64,000 nt of DNA from Stachybotrys elegans (Eukaryota; Ascomycota; Sordariomycetes; Hypocreales; Stachybotryaceae): contig JAGPNK010000002.1 of assembly GCA_020746835.1 (NCBI GenBank), positions 124,001 through 188,000 on the forward strand, in the 5' to 3' direction. The translations under genes were made by a program, and so were the position numbers. Below, one piece after another: positions 11,821 through 23,722 of the stretch. Numbering within the stretch: the stretch's first letter is position 1; each line of letters opens with the position of its first letter. The notes below the pieces were generated by a model, which was not told where the DNA came from, made no database searches, and was given only the letters and a program-made list of their open reading frames with translations.

Positions 11821-14800
11821 ATGATGACCGATCAACAAGTTGAAGAATCGGCCGAGAAACTTGACGAGCCCCTTCCTTCCAGCGACAACGAAGCCGTCTT
11901 TGGTGACAGCAATGGAGATGACGGGCGAGATGGCCACAAAGCTAAGCCAATGGCCCCCAGCACCGTCGTCGATGAGATACAGGCATTGAAGGAGAGGCTG
12001 CAGCTCCTCGAGCAGCAGTGTTCGGATGCTCCGAATGTTGACCCTGGCGGAACGCAACACGCACGAAAATGGGTGTTAGAAACCGAGGCTGGAGCTGAAA
12101 GAACAGCAGCCGAGCGCGCCTATTTTGGTAAGGGCAAAGACGACGTGCTGGTGAACGAGGGGCACGTCTTTAAATACCAAAATAGGGCATATATTATCCG
12201 AGATAAGAATAAGAGAGACCGGGTGTTCTTCACACCGCAGGAGCGCGACGAGTGGGTAGCCATGCACAAGGCGCCTGCCGAAGGCCTGCGCATCCCGACG
12301 TCGCTGAGGCCGGTAGACACGGTCAAGCTCGGCCCGCGCACTCAGTGGGACGAGTCTGATAGTAGCGCGTGGGACAGCGACGAGTCGACGCGGACCCGCG
12401 ATTTTGACTACTTCCAGGCGCGGTTGCGAGGCGACTTTGAGTGGGAAGTCGACCGCCTCCGTCTGCAGCGGAAGCGGTACTATGAGTTCAAGAAAAAGAA
12501 GCAGCTCAAGGAGGAGCTGAAGCGTTGGACTGCCCGCGCTGGCCAAGTCCCAGTTGACGACGCCGATGGTGGCGGCGATGGTACTGGAGAGAACAGCGAT
12601 TCGGCGCCGATGAAATTGCGAGCAGAGGGGGGCGTTCCCAGGCTGCTTGTCCTGGACTGGGACGACTTCACCGCTGCCATGCTGAGCCCCAGCGTCTCCT
12701 TCTCCGCCGTCGTCATCATCCTCAAAGGCGAGCCCAAGGTCTCAACCAGCGTGCCCTTCCTCCAACGTCTCTTCAAGCCGCCCGTTGCCCGAAGCACAGC
12801 CGATAAGGACAGGGCGCAGCCTGACTACGACGGCCATACACCGCTTCCCGAGCGCATCTGCCTCTTTTCCCAGCCTTTGGTCCGGATGCTGTCCGAGCTC
12901 CACGGGTCCGACATCTCACCTGGCGACGACCTGCAACGGCAGAACCCCAGTGTCGTGCTGTTGCGCCCGTACCGCCTTCTCACTCTCCACGACAAGGGCA
13001 TCCGCAAGATGCACGAAACTATTACGGATCATATTGCCGAACTCAAAGTTGCTCTGCCCGAGGACAGGGGCTTAGCTGCCGTTCCGACGGCTGTCCCCAC
13101 TACTCCTGCATCTTCTACTTCTGTTGCCTCTGTTCCGGACCTCGGAGGTGGTGGTGGCCCTTCAGTTGGTCCTCCGGCTCTGGCCGAGAACTCTGAGACA
13201 GGCGCTGCTCTACATAACTACAACAAGGCCAAGCTTGACCTACAGCACCTGTCCTGCCTCGTTAGCTTCATGGATACCTATCTGGTAAAGCGTATCACAT
13301 GGCTGCAGTCAGTCCACTGCGACAAAATCTACTTTTCCGACATTTGGCACTTGTACAAGCCTGGCGAGTTTGTCGTCTCGGCCGACGGTAAGCAAGCATA
13401 CCAGATCGCGGCTGTGAACACTGGTCAACACATAGGCAAAGATCCGTACGGTGCCTTCAGCAACACCAAGAAGGACAACGACGCCGACGACGATGACAAG
13501 AACGCTATCATCTCTTGCGTGTACATCGATTATGATGGTACGCTGCTGGGCCCCGTCGTGCGGGAGTTTGTCGTCACGAAGTTCGATGGCGAGCGTAGCT
13601 TGGCGACACTGGACGTGTTGCCGCTGCGCCACCACGTCGTGAATATGCCCGAGGTGGCACGGCGCCTGGCTAAGCTAGAGGGCGACGCCCAGGCCCGCGG
13701 GGTCGAGGCAGAGATGGAAGCCTTTCGTGAGCAGCTCGTGCGCCGCGGCCGCAAGTTCGTCTCCGCCGCAGGCGTCAAGCACATGGACTATACCGGGTTG
13801 ACGGCAGACAAGCGCGACGAGATTGAGAGCCAAGTCATGATCGACGTGCAGGAGGCCTTCGCCATCGAGGCTAACGAACAGCTGCGGCCCAGCTTTAGCC
13901 GCGTGTCAGGTGCCTATCAGCAGAACAGCAGCGGCGCCAACATGTGCAACTCCGAGTGCTGCATCGGCCAGAACATCCACGACGATGCGGATGTCCAGGC
14001 CAAGGTCCACGAGGGCTTCGTCGCCTCCAAGCTCGAGGAGCTAGGCTCCACCGACATCGTCCAGCCGCCCGTCTCTTTGGTTGCACGCAACATCGATGAG
14101 GTCAAAGCCAATGGCACTCTTCTCAGCAGTGACGACTTTATGATCATGTCGTATTCCGTCTTCGGCTTCGTCTTACGGAACCGTTCCTGGGGTAAGCAAA
14201 TCCTGCAGGCCAGGATGAAAGGGTGTGGTGAAGCGACTTGGGCTAACCCTCTCTCACAGCAAAGCTAGACTTGGGCTTTCTGAGCGACATCAAGAAACCG
14301 GAAGAGTCCGCCGAGCCGCGTGCCGACGGCGACGGAAATCAGAAGGGCGGAAGAGACCAATACACCAAGGATAGTGACCAAGACAGAGCTGAAGATGCGA
14401 GCGATGATAGCGATGGTGGCGGTGCTGATGGTCTCGACAAGACGGCTTTCTCACAGCTCGTCCTCCCGGCGGGACACAAGAAGATGGTGCTGTCGCTCGT
14501 CTCGCAGCATTTCAGGAACAAGGAATCTTTCAAGCGGCGAAACGAAAAGGTGGACATTGTCAAAGGCAAAGGTAAGCAGGTCAAGGTCGTCTAGAACCTG
14601 CCAGGGTTAACCTGTTTGTAGGCAAGGGCCTGATCATCCTTTTACATGGTGCTCCTGGAGTTGGGAAGACAACCACCGCTGGTAAGACGCCCTATCTCTC
14701 CCCTCGAAGAACCAACACTTACTGACCGAGAATAAGAGGGCGTGGCCGAGACTTTTGGCAAGCCTCTGTTTCAGATTACTTGTGGTAAGTCTGCTTATCC

Positions 14801-16104
14801 AAATGCATCAGGAGGCGGACAAGGCCTGCTAACCCGTCATAGGTGACTTGGGCACAACGGCTGCCGAGGTAGAGGAATCGCTGCAGAGGAACTTCGCACT
14901 GGCCAGTCGATGGGATTGTATTCTACTGCTCGATGAGGCAGACGTTTTCCTTGCTGCCCGTCGCCGCGACGACTTTACTAGGAACGGTCTGGTAGCAGGT
15001 ATGTCCGATAAAAACAGCGTCCACTTACCTCTTTGGCCTCCTTGAACGGGAGTGACTACGCGTGGGGTTAATATAGGCTGTGATAGCTGACGGTCGCTAG
15101 TCTTCCTCCGAGTTCTTGAGTACTACGCTGGCATCCTGTTCCTCACAACTAACCGTGTGGGTGATCTCGATGAGGCCTTCACCTCCCGCATCCATATGAC
15201 CCTGTACTACCCGCAGCTTGACCGTGTTTCAACCGCCAAGATCTGCCGCCTCAACCTCAACATGATCCGTGACCGCTACAAGGCCGCAGGCCGCCGAATC
15301 AAGGTCGACCAGGACGAGATCGAAGACCACATCCGCGAGTACTGGGACCATCACCCCAAAGCCCGCTGGAACGGCCGCCAGATTCGCAACGCGTGTCAAA
15401 CCGCACTCGCCCTTGCCGAGTACGATACTCAGCCCAACAACAAGAAGCACGACCTGGCCGTCCAGACCGACGCTAGGGTCCATCTCAAGGTCCGCCACGT
15501 GAAGCGCGTATCCAAGGCCTACCTCTCCTTCATAGAATACCTCCGGAGTGTGCACGGCACCGACTCGGAGACTCGCGCCACGGAATTAGGTCTACGCGCA
15601 CTCGAGAGGATCATGGAACAGGCTGCCATGAACACAGGCGAGTCTTTTGGCGAGCGCCTGAGGCAGCGCGATGGGAGCTTCAGAGGAGGAAGAGAGGCAG
15701 CTTCCCAGCACAAGTACTCATTCCGCGAGAAGTTCCGGCCTGATCTGGGTTCCGGACCCCAGCAGCAAGAACAGCGGCAGCAGCATTCCTATCAGCCACC
15801 GCTGCAGGACCCATACGCATCATTTGCTCCCCAGCGACACCTCACGCCCTATAATCAATATGGTCCGCCGCCTACCGCAGATTCACAGCCGAGGGCGGCG
15901 GCGGCGGCTGCTGCTGCTCCTCCTGGATTTACTACAAACCAAGAGTACGCCACAGCTTCAGGAAGCCCCCAACCAGGATCAGTTCGGGCATATGGGCAGC
16001 CCCGAGAGCATCAACCAGAGCATAATACGCGTGGCTATGGCACCTATCCTAGCCAGGGCAATGTCCCTGACAATAGTATGGCACACAGCCCTGGGTCTTA
16101 CTAA
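11821..16104 (+). CDS. Large AAA+ ATPase with fungal N-terminal domain (DUF7025-like)
   Basis: Six exons join in phase: 11821-14191, 14260-14571, 14622-14681, 14737-14784, 14843-14998 and 15101-16104, about 1,316 residues. The core AAA+ module has Walker A GAPGVGKT (split from the rest by an intron just after it), Walker B CILLLDEAD, sensor-1 FLTTNRVGDLDEAF and a putative arginine finger in SRIH. The long N-terminal half with acidic linkers, MxDTYL-type helices and a beta-rich block (about 400-620) matches fungal proteins annotated as AAA ATPases with DUF7025. The C terminus after about residue 1190 is rich in Gln, Pro and Ala and probably disordered. The physiological role of this family is not established; remodelling of a protein partner is inferred from the AAA+ fold only. 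Confidence 0.85.
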
Positions 16105-16340
16105 CTCCTCATTCGGGTCACTTTTCACAGTCCAGAACATGTAAAAACCCCGTCATGGGCAATTTTAACACAGGACAGAGCAGTTTTCGGAAGGAAGAAA
16201 CATGAAGCATGTGTAGAGGTCCCCAGTGATGGCCCCGGTAACAACAACAAGATGGGAGATGGCGAGACAAAAAAAGGTCCGGCGCCTCGTCCAAGCTTGG
16301 AAAAGGGAAACAGAACCATAAGCTTAGACTACTAAAGCAC

Positions 16341-18040
16341 TCATCGTCCGACCATTCTATTAGCACTGTCCAATCCCTCCAAGATGTCGCGAGGGCAGAG
16401 TATCCTTGACAAGCTCTCGGTTGATCCAAACTGTAAGCGCTCATGTTCCATGAAGGCCACACTCATGGGCCTTCGGCGAAGCATGTACTCGGGCACGGCC
16501 TTGTCGCTTTTCGCCCATGTCCAGCCCACGTCCCCGTGGGGCTCCACCAGTACATATCCCTGCAGCGCCTCGGGGTTGTAGCGGCATGACAGCTTGAGTT
16601 TGCGGATCCGTACCATGGGGTGGAAATATTCATTGGTGGCTCCGGCTGTTCCATCGCCCGAGTCGCGTGGATAGTTTCCAGGAGTTCGGTCTTGCTTGCC
16701 TAGGAGCCAGAAGAAGAATCCCTGTAGACCGAAGAAGTTGCTGACAATGGGCCCGCAACCCCAGCCGTTGCTCAGTCTCTCTACGGAGTTGTCGATCCTG
16801 TTCAGAGCCCGTTTATGTTTGGCGATGATGAAGCGGATAGTGTCTAGGTCGAATGTGAGCATCTCGGAGAGGTTGTCCATCTGCATTCGAGCACTGTCAG
16901 TCTCTACCCAGGATCTTAGATCTGCCAAGAGCAGAAGCAGTCAGCTTTCCCAAACTCACCATCCAGGCAAGGGTATTGTCCCCAATCTCTTCATGGTCTC
17001 CAAGCGAGCGGAAGAACTCTGCTTGGCCGCCGATGTTGGTATGAACACCAGGAAACCAACATTGTTGTAGACTCGTAGTACCGTTTTCTGTCTGGTGCCA
17101 CAGTGTAGGTGTAAAGGGAAGTCTTTGTTCATCAATTGCTAAGGCCTGGAAGGCGTGTTCAACAACTAGTTATGTATTAGCCTCGGCACCAACTACGGCG
17201 ATGGATCTTGTCATGCGCACATCCTGATAGTCTTGTGTTGTGGAATGCGTACTGTTGATTGATTCCAATGCCAATTTTGTTGGCTAACGCGACTAGAGGC
17301 CAATCCGGAATTCCCTAAGTTAGAAATGTAGTGTTAATCAAGCGCGTTACAGTCTTTTGGACATCCCTTCTGACTTACCAAAGCTCCCACCGTATCCCAG
17401 ACCCCAATGACCTTGATAGTGACGTCCCTCAAGCCCAGCTGCTCCTTATTATCCAGGTACCACGTTGAGTTCCTGAAAGATACACCCCACCTGTTTTGGC
17501 GGTATGCTCTCCACATTTCTGGGAGACGTTGCATGTGCACAGCCGGGAAGACGCCAACGTCGGATACAAGTCCAGCGGCAGAACGCACTGTGAACGCGCC
17601 TCGGGAGAAGCCAAAGAAAAAAAGCTCGTCTCCGGGCTCATAGTTGTTGGAAATGAAGTCGTATAACTGGAAGACCTCTTCATCGAGTCCCAGTCCTATC
17701 GCACCTGTGAGAGAGACCAATACATGAGTAAACGTAACGCAGAAGAACCAAGGACAAGGTTCAGGACCAAGTCCTCACCGTACAGGGATTTCTGGACTAG
17801 CAAGTCTTTGCTTCCAAGACCCGACTGGTAATAAACGATTTGTTTCACGAGGCGACCTTCACGGTCAAGACCCGTCTTTGAGATTGCGCGAGCGAGCTTG
17901 CTGACATTGGAAGGCACCGACTTATCGCCATCGTCGGATGAAAGCCAAGTGCCGTCTGAGCAGAGAATTAGGCGCTTGTAGTTGGCATGTCTACGCCTGT
18001 TCTGGAACATGGTTGAAAGAAAGCAGTAATAGTTCCGCAA
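16341..18040 (-). CDS. DUF2235 alpha/beta-hydrolase (Tle1-like phospholipase fold)
   Basis: Five exons join in phase: 18040-17779, 17704-17379, 17314-17221, 17165-16960 and 16880-16341, about 475 residues. Starting at the second Met (18007, MFQNRRR) gives about 464 and is equally plausible. Diagnostic sequence: LILCSDGTW near the N terminus, the nucleophile elbow FFFGFSRGAF (GxSxG), KVIGVWDTVGALGIPDW, and near the C terminus the segment KQDRTPGNY followed by TNEYFHP. These are the hallmarks of DUF2235, the fold shared with bacterial type VI phospholipase effectors; fungal members have no settled substrate. No signal peptide or membrane span is evident. It lies tail to tail with the AAA+ ATPase, 236 bp apart. 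The fourth intron skips a strong local reading frame, so its acceptor at 16881 is the least certain boundary. Confidence 0.8.
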
Positions 18041-18915
18041 GATGATTGACTATATCCCCTTCCTAACTGATGGAATTAGCGGACAGCTTCCTATATGTAT
18101 GGAGGCTGAGTAGGTACTTAAATATTATAGTTATGTACCTTGTCGACAGCTGAAAAATGTTTACATTATCAGTCTGAGAACGTTGTGCCCAAGAGCATTC
18201 CAAGAACATACTGCCGAAAAATTGAGAGCTAATAGCCACAGTCTTCAGCTCAAACCTCGGTATTGAGGATAAATTTCCTCGTGATGCCCTTAAGGTTTCT
18301 CCCTCGTTCCTCCTTTTCAAACAGCTGTGCCCTAACTACTTGGGCTTTTGCTTCAGCAGTGCTCCCTTGGGAATTAAAACCAAACTTTACGTTGTATGAT
18401 TGCTGACAGGGATATCGTATCGCGCATGCGTAGCTTTTTGATTGTTTTCCCTTTTTGGCCGACGCAGACCGTGTATTCCTACATGTGCCATCGTTGGTGC
18501 TTGTGGCTTTACTTTGGTTCAATGTTTAATCCATTCACATTCCTTCAAAGAGTGCCTCCCAGCGACGCCCACTAACCATGATCATGCTCGACTGGAGTGA
18601 TACTTCAAGCCACCGGTCTCCCTTTAGCTTTAATAGAAATCTCCCTTGGCTGATAATACCTCTTCCAATGTTTCTATGTTTTAAGTAACGGCCGTCAAGA
18701 ACATACGTGGAATACCTTAAGCCCCTGTCACTAGACCGGAACCTTGTCAACCAGGCCCGCATGTGATTTTGACTAATATAGCTCTAGTGAATTGTGGTTT
18801 ATATGCAGCTGCGCGCTTTCATTTGAAATAAAATGACCGACTGTCTTCAGACCCCAGCCCTATCTATTGTACTTCTCGATAATTAACTCCCAAACGCGTC
18901 TACGAAAGCGAAGAA
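18041..18915. other. Intergenic region with two weak minus-strand open frames
   Basis: Minus-strand frames at about 18762-18535 (75 codons, basic) and 18522-18250 (about 90 codons, Lys/Ser rich) abut each other. They could be a relic or a tiny spliced gene, but neither matches a family I recognise and no start context or splice pair convinces. The remainder should hold the promoters of the DUF2235 gene and of the dioxygenase gene. Confidence 0.35.
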
Positions 18916-21900
18916 ATGTCTACTGCCACCGCTGAAACAAATCATGCGGGGAGTGCTCAGGCAAACTTAGCTAACCTCTTGCATGAAGCTCGACGCGATG
19001 TTCTGAGTCAGGTTGGCCGTATCTTGCCGGATATGCAGCTCATTCATAACGCCGCCGACACGGCCTTGGCCAGTGGTGTTATTGATGATCGCCAATATTT
19101 GGTATAGATCCATTTATCAATCTTGAATTTTCTTTTTGAAAGAACATCACTGATACAGTGTTAAGGTTGAGGGAATCATCCAACTAGCTACTTCACTACC
19201 CAATGGCTCCAAGCTTCGAGATGACCTCAACGCTGCCTTCATAGGCAGGCTCTGGAACAATCTCCTCCACCCACCACTTTCCTACCTGGGTGACAAGTTT
19301 AGATACCGTACGGCTGACGGATCTAATAATGTAAGACGTCCACATGCTATAATTCCCATGCTACTATAACATGCCTAATTGGTTCGGTAGAATATCCTTT
19401 ACCCTCAACTTGGCGCAGCAGGGAGTCACTATGCCCGAAGTGTCTTGCCAAAACACGAACGGAATGTTATCCTTCCTGACCCTGTTCTTATTTTTGACAG
19501 TGAGTTTTCATCCCCAGGAGATATCGAGTCATGAAATGAGACTTGTGAACCACAGATCTCATGGCCCGCAAGGACCCTTGTAAGGAGAGTCCCAGCCAAG
19601 TATCGAGCTCTCTCTTTTATCTTGCGACAATCATTATTCATGGTATGTGAAACTCGGACATCTTTTCAGTGAAGCAATTTATTGAAATTACCACAGATCT
19701 GTTTCATACAGACGAGAGAGACCAAAATAAGTTGCGGACTTCATCATATCTTGATCTTTCACCTCTCTACGGAAAGAATGCAGAAGAGCAAGCCAAAGTC
19801 CGGACCTTTAAGAACGGGCTCCTGAAGAACGATGTGTTTGCTGAAAACAGGCTTCTTACGCAGCCCCCCGGCGTTGGAGCTCTCATGGTCGCCTTCAACC
19901 GTTTTCACAACTACATGGTCGGAGAACTGGCGGCTATCAACGAGGACGGGCGTTTTAGCATTGCTGAGGAGCCTGGTCATCCAGACTACGAAGAAAAGTT
20001 GCTGAAGCGAGACAACGATCTGTTTCAGACTGGAAGACTGTATGTTATCCAACCCTGACAAAACGAACTGGTGTATTAACTGACCTTCAGCGTCACCTGC
20101 GGCCTTTACGTCAACATGATCTTGTCGGACTACCTCCGCACTATTCTGAATCTCAACCGAAATCCCAACCCTTCTGACTGGAAGCTTGACCCCCGAGAGG
20201 ACTTCAACGACGTATTCGATGCCCATGGGGTTCCACAGGGAGTCGGGAACCAAGTAAGCGTCGAATTCAACATGATATACAGGTGGCACAGTGCAGTGAG
20301 CAGCCAAGACGAATCCTGGGCGAATGGATTTTTCCAAAAGATTTTCCCCGGCGACGATCCTGGTAAGCCCGTTGGATCTTCACGAAGTATGTTAATCACA
20401 ATTCTAATACTTTCTTTTTCACTTTATAGAAACCATTTCCGTCGAAAAGTTCATGGAGGGACTTCGAGACTGGGCCCGGAAGGAGCAGCCAACAGATCCA
20501 GAAAAGTGGACCTTTGGCGACCTTGTAAGAGACAAGGATGGAACATTCTCGGATAGTGAGCTGGTAAAGCTTCTCCAAGAAGGAACCGATAATGTTTCCG
20601 GCAAGTATTTCCGGAATGCACGCGACCGCTGTCGTCCTGCCACACTCTGCTTACCATTTTGTGTTGAACGTTAGGGGCCTTTGGAGCCAGAAACGTCCCC
20701 CGTGTTTTCAGGGCTCTTGAGATATATGGGATACAGCAAGGACGTGAATGGGGTCTCGCCACCTTGAACGAGTTCAGGCAGTTCTTCAAGCTCAAGCCTT
20801 ACCGGACCTTTGGTCAGTTTGCACCTCCAGCCGAGCTGTTAGAAGCGTCTTGTGCTGACTCTACCCAGCGGAATTAAACCCTGATCCAGAGGTGGCTAAA
20901 GCCTGTGAGACCACGGTTATTGGAATCTCGAGTCAACGAACTGAGGCTAACTTGAAAAACAGTGGAAGCGCTGTATGGACATCCAGACAATGTTGAAATG
21001 TACCCGGGTATTGTCTGTGAGGAGGCCAAGAAGCCAATAGTACCAGGCTCAGGGCTCTGTCCTGGATTTACGACCTCGTTTGCCATCTTGTCGGATGCTG
21101 TCGCCCTTGTCCGCGGCGATAGGTTCTATACCGTGGATTATGGCCCATCTAGCCTGACTAGCTTCGGGTACGATAAGTTGCGTGATTACATTTCTTGACT
21201 ACACCCTAACATGTTATCCCAGTTACACGCAAATCAGTTCAAACTTCGATGTCGCCGGCGGCGGAGTCATGTACAAGTTATTGATGCGGGCTTTCCCCGG
21301 ATGGTATCGATCGAACAGCATCTACGCGCTCTATCCATTCACCACGCCCACTGCAAATCGAGAGACTTTTGAGACGCTAGGCACTGCTCATACATTCGAC
21401 TTCAACAAACCGTCTTTCATCGGGCCACCAACCCCGATAATTACCTGGGAAGGCGTGACGAATGTGCTTAAGGACCAGGAGAACTTCCACGTACCATGTA
21501 AGGACAGGCCCATAATTGACCACCTAAGTTTAGAATCCTAAGCTCACAACTCAATAGGGGGCGATCATACCTTCCAGCTGACCGGCCATGGCTATATGCT
21601 CAGCGGTGATACTCCAAACGACAAGAAGCAAAGAGAGTTTGTCGAAACGTGTCTCTACAGTCCGAAGACGGGACTTGATGAGGTGAGACAATTTTACGAG
21701 TCCATCACATCCAAATTGTTTCAAGACAAAAGCCTCCCACTTCGTGGTTCCTACCAGGTGGACATTGTAAAGGAGTAAGTACAGACTCAACCTGGAATGG
21801 GTCATTCAGACTATTGACCTTTGTAGCATTGGTCGGCTGGCTCACGCCCATTTTGTCTCCCGGTTTTTCGCCATCCCTCTTCAAGAATATGGGGCAGGGC

Positions 21901-23025
21901 CTAATGCTTACACAGCTGGAGATCTGAGTGAAGATCTTTCTGAGCTCTTTGGCTATGTCTTTCTTGATTTGGATACTGTGGAGTCCTACAAGAACCGTGT
22001 TGTTGCTACCGCAAAGGCAACGAGACTTGGTGAGAGGATGAAGGTCGAGGTTGGCAAAGTGGAAGTTGAGAAGGCCGGTAGCCACTTCCTCCCTTCACTG
22101 CGTCATTTGCTTGGGCCAGTGTACAGTGATAGCCGACTTAAAAGCTACGGAGTGGAACTAGTCAAGCGACTTCTAGGAGACGGGAACGGCGTGGACGAAG
22201 CTACATGGACAATCATCCCGACTGCCGCTGCAGCATGTGCCACTCAGGCACAGGGTGTCAGTACCTGAATCCCCACGATGCAAGTTTGCACACAGCTAAC
22301 ATGGAACAGTGGGCACAAATGATTGACTTGTACTTGTCAGACAAGTACTATGCTCATTGGCCTGCAATCCAGAAGCTTGCCAAGTCGGACGACCCTGAAG
22401 CTTTTGAGAAGCTCAAAAAATACGCGCTGGAAGGGTACCTTTGCCTCGTCTTCTTTCAATTTCCCTCTCGCTCGTATCGTGAGTACAAGCTAATGGATAA
22501 AATAGCTTTCGCCTATCTACACCAGCATTTGGACTTCTCCGCACTGTCGTGGCAGACAAAATCATGGTACAAGACGGTCCTCGTGCCGTGCCCGTCAAAA
22601 AGGGCGATTCCATATTCACGGACTTTGTGACCGCCGGTGTGGATTCTTCCAAGTTCCCCGACCCCTACGAGATCAAACTGGACCGAGCGGACGATCTATA
22701 CATCCATCACGGTTGGGGCCCTCATTCATGCCTTGGCCGCCAAATTGTAACTACCGCAGCTGCCAGCATGCTCCGCGTCTGTGCTCTGCAGGACAATCTG
22801 AGACGGGCGCCGGGCCCAGCCGGAGAGATGAAGAGCAAGACCGTCAATGGCGCATTTAAAATGTACCTCGCCGAGAATGGCAGCGGCTGGGGAGTGTTTC
22901 CTGTTTGTGAGTAAAATATGCCGCCTCTAAATTGATACATGCTAATGAGACTTATAGCTAAAAAGGTTATATATGACAAGTCACCGAGAACTGTTGGGTT
23001 GAACGACGACTCCAAGGATGACTGA
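18916..23025 (+). CDS. ppoA-like: PpoA-like linoleate 8-dioxygenase / hydroperoxide isomerase
   Basis: Sixteen exons join in phase to about 1,075 residues, close to the usual 1,080 of Ppo proteins: 18916-19101, 19166-19330, 19391-19499, 19556-19642, 19697-20039, 20091-20362, 20430-20600, 20675-20812, 20869-20904, 20963-21167, 21223-21497, 21558-21774, 21827-22256, 22310-22434, 22506-22906, 22958-23025. The N-terminal half is a heme peroxidase/dioxygenase domain with distal His in LATIIIHDLFHT and the catalytic Tyr plus proximal His in IYRWH. The C-terminal half is P450-like with heme-Cys motif HGWGPHSCLGR. Because the heme Cys is present, I infer a diol-synthase (PpoA, oxylipin isomerase) activity rather than the PpoC type, which lacks it. 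The product would be an oxylipin signal (psi factor) that regulates sporulation and secondary metabolism. Intron 7 appears to be GC-AG (20601-20674). Confidence 0.92.
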
Positions 23026-23134
23026 ACTATCCATCAGATTCCAGCAGGCTTATGTTAGCTTTCCATAAGACGATCCTTACTAGTTTATAAGTTTTATATG
23101 TATAGTCGTATCTTATATACCTGTTTTGGCACAT

Positions 23135-23285
23135 TACGTATATGATAGAGTAAATCCGTGTGGTGAGGAACAAAGAGCAACAGCATATGCGAACAATGAT
23201 GGTTGCACTGCTGCCCACAGGTAAAACAATGAAGGCATCGTCAGAATATACCTGGCATCATCCGTTCGCCGGAGCCGGAGAGCAA
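23135..23285 (+). repeat. Diverged dispersed repeat, copy 1
   Basis: About 150 bp align by eye, with small indels, to 53738-53890. Shared blocks include ATATGATRGAGTA, then CAGYATATGCG followed by ACAATRATGG, and at the end GGCATCA...CCGTT.GCCGGAGCC. Both copies have the same orientation. It is probably a transposon or solo-LTR remnant, but no terminal repeats or target-site duplication are clear. Confidence 0.6.
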
Positions 23286-23642
23286 TGGGGGGACAGAGAG
23301 ACTTATATTAACATCCTCCGCAAGTTCCAGCGCTAGGCGGAGTTTGTATGATGCGCGGGGCTGATGTTCTGCCACGCAGCCACATGCCAAATATGGCGAC
23401 GTCAAGCGCTCGGGTTCCTACGGCGAAGTCAGACAGCAGGGATCGAACGGCAACGGCAACGGCTGCCAACAACGATGCATACATACCTGCCCCTATGATA
23501 TGCCTTGACTCGTTAAGCCATTCGCCGTCTCTGCCGAAATTGCTGAGCTATCGGGGTTGCTGGCGATACCCACAGGGCTTCCCCTTTCCCTTTTGGTACA
23601 TCCCCAATGCATTGATGCAGGAAGCAAATGGACATGGCTGCA

Positions 23643-23650
23643 TATAAATA
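23643..23650 (+). promoter_or_regulatory. TATA box of the secreted metallo-hydrolase gene
   Basis: TATAAATA lies 73 bp upstream of the ATG at 23723, and GC-richer, pyrimidine-rich sequence follows. This is a textbook position for a fungal core promoter. It is assigned by sequence only. Confidence 0.5.
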
Positions 23651-23722
23651 GTCCCTCCGCACCCATTAAAAAGAATCATAGACCACATCCATTCAGTACA
23701 ATATTCTATCTCATGAGAAAAG

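Larger units (their letters stand above)
23026..23722. other. Intergenic region, repeat copy and promoter of the next gene
   Basis: The first part contains a diverged repeat copy (listed separately). No credible coding frame exists. The end holds the promoter of the metallo-hydrolase gene, with a good TATA box at 23643. Confidence 0.5.

Noticed and set aside
18250..18762. Two adjoining minus-strand frames that might form a small gene
   Set aside because: No recognisable domain and no convincing ATG for the second frame or splice pair to join them; noted only in the intergenic entry.
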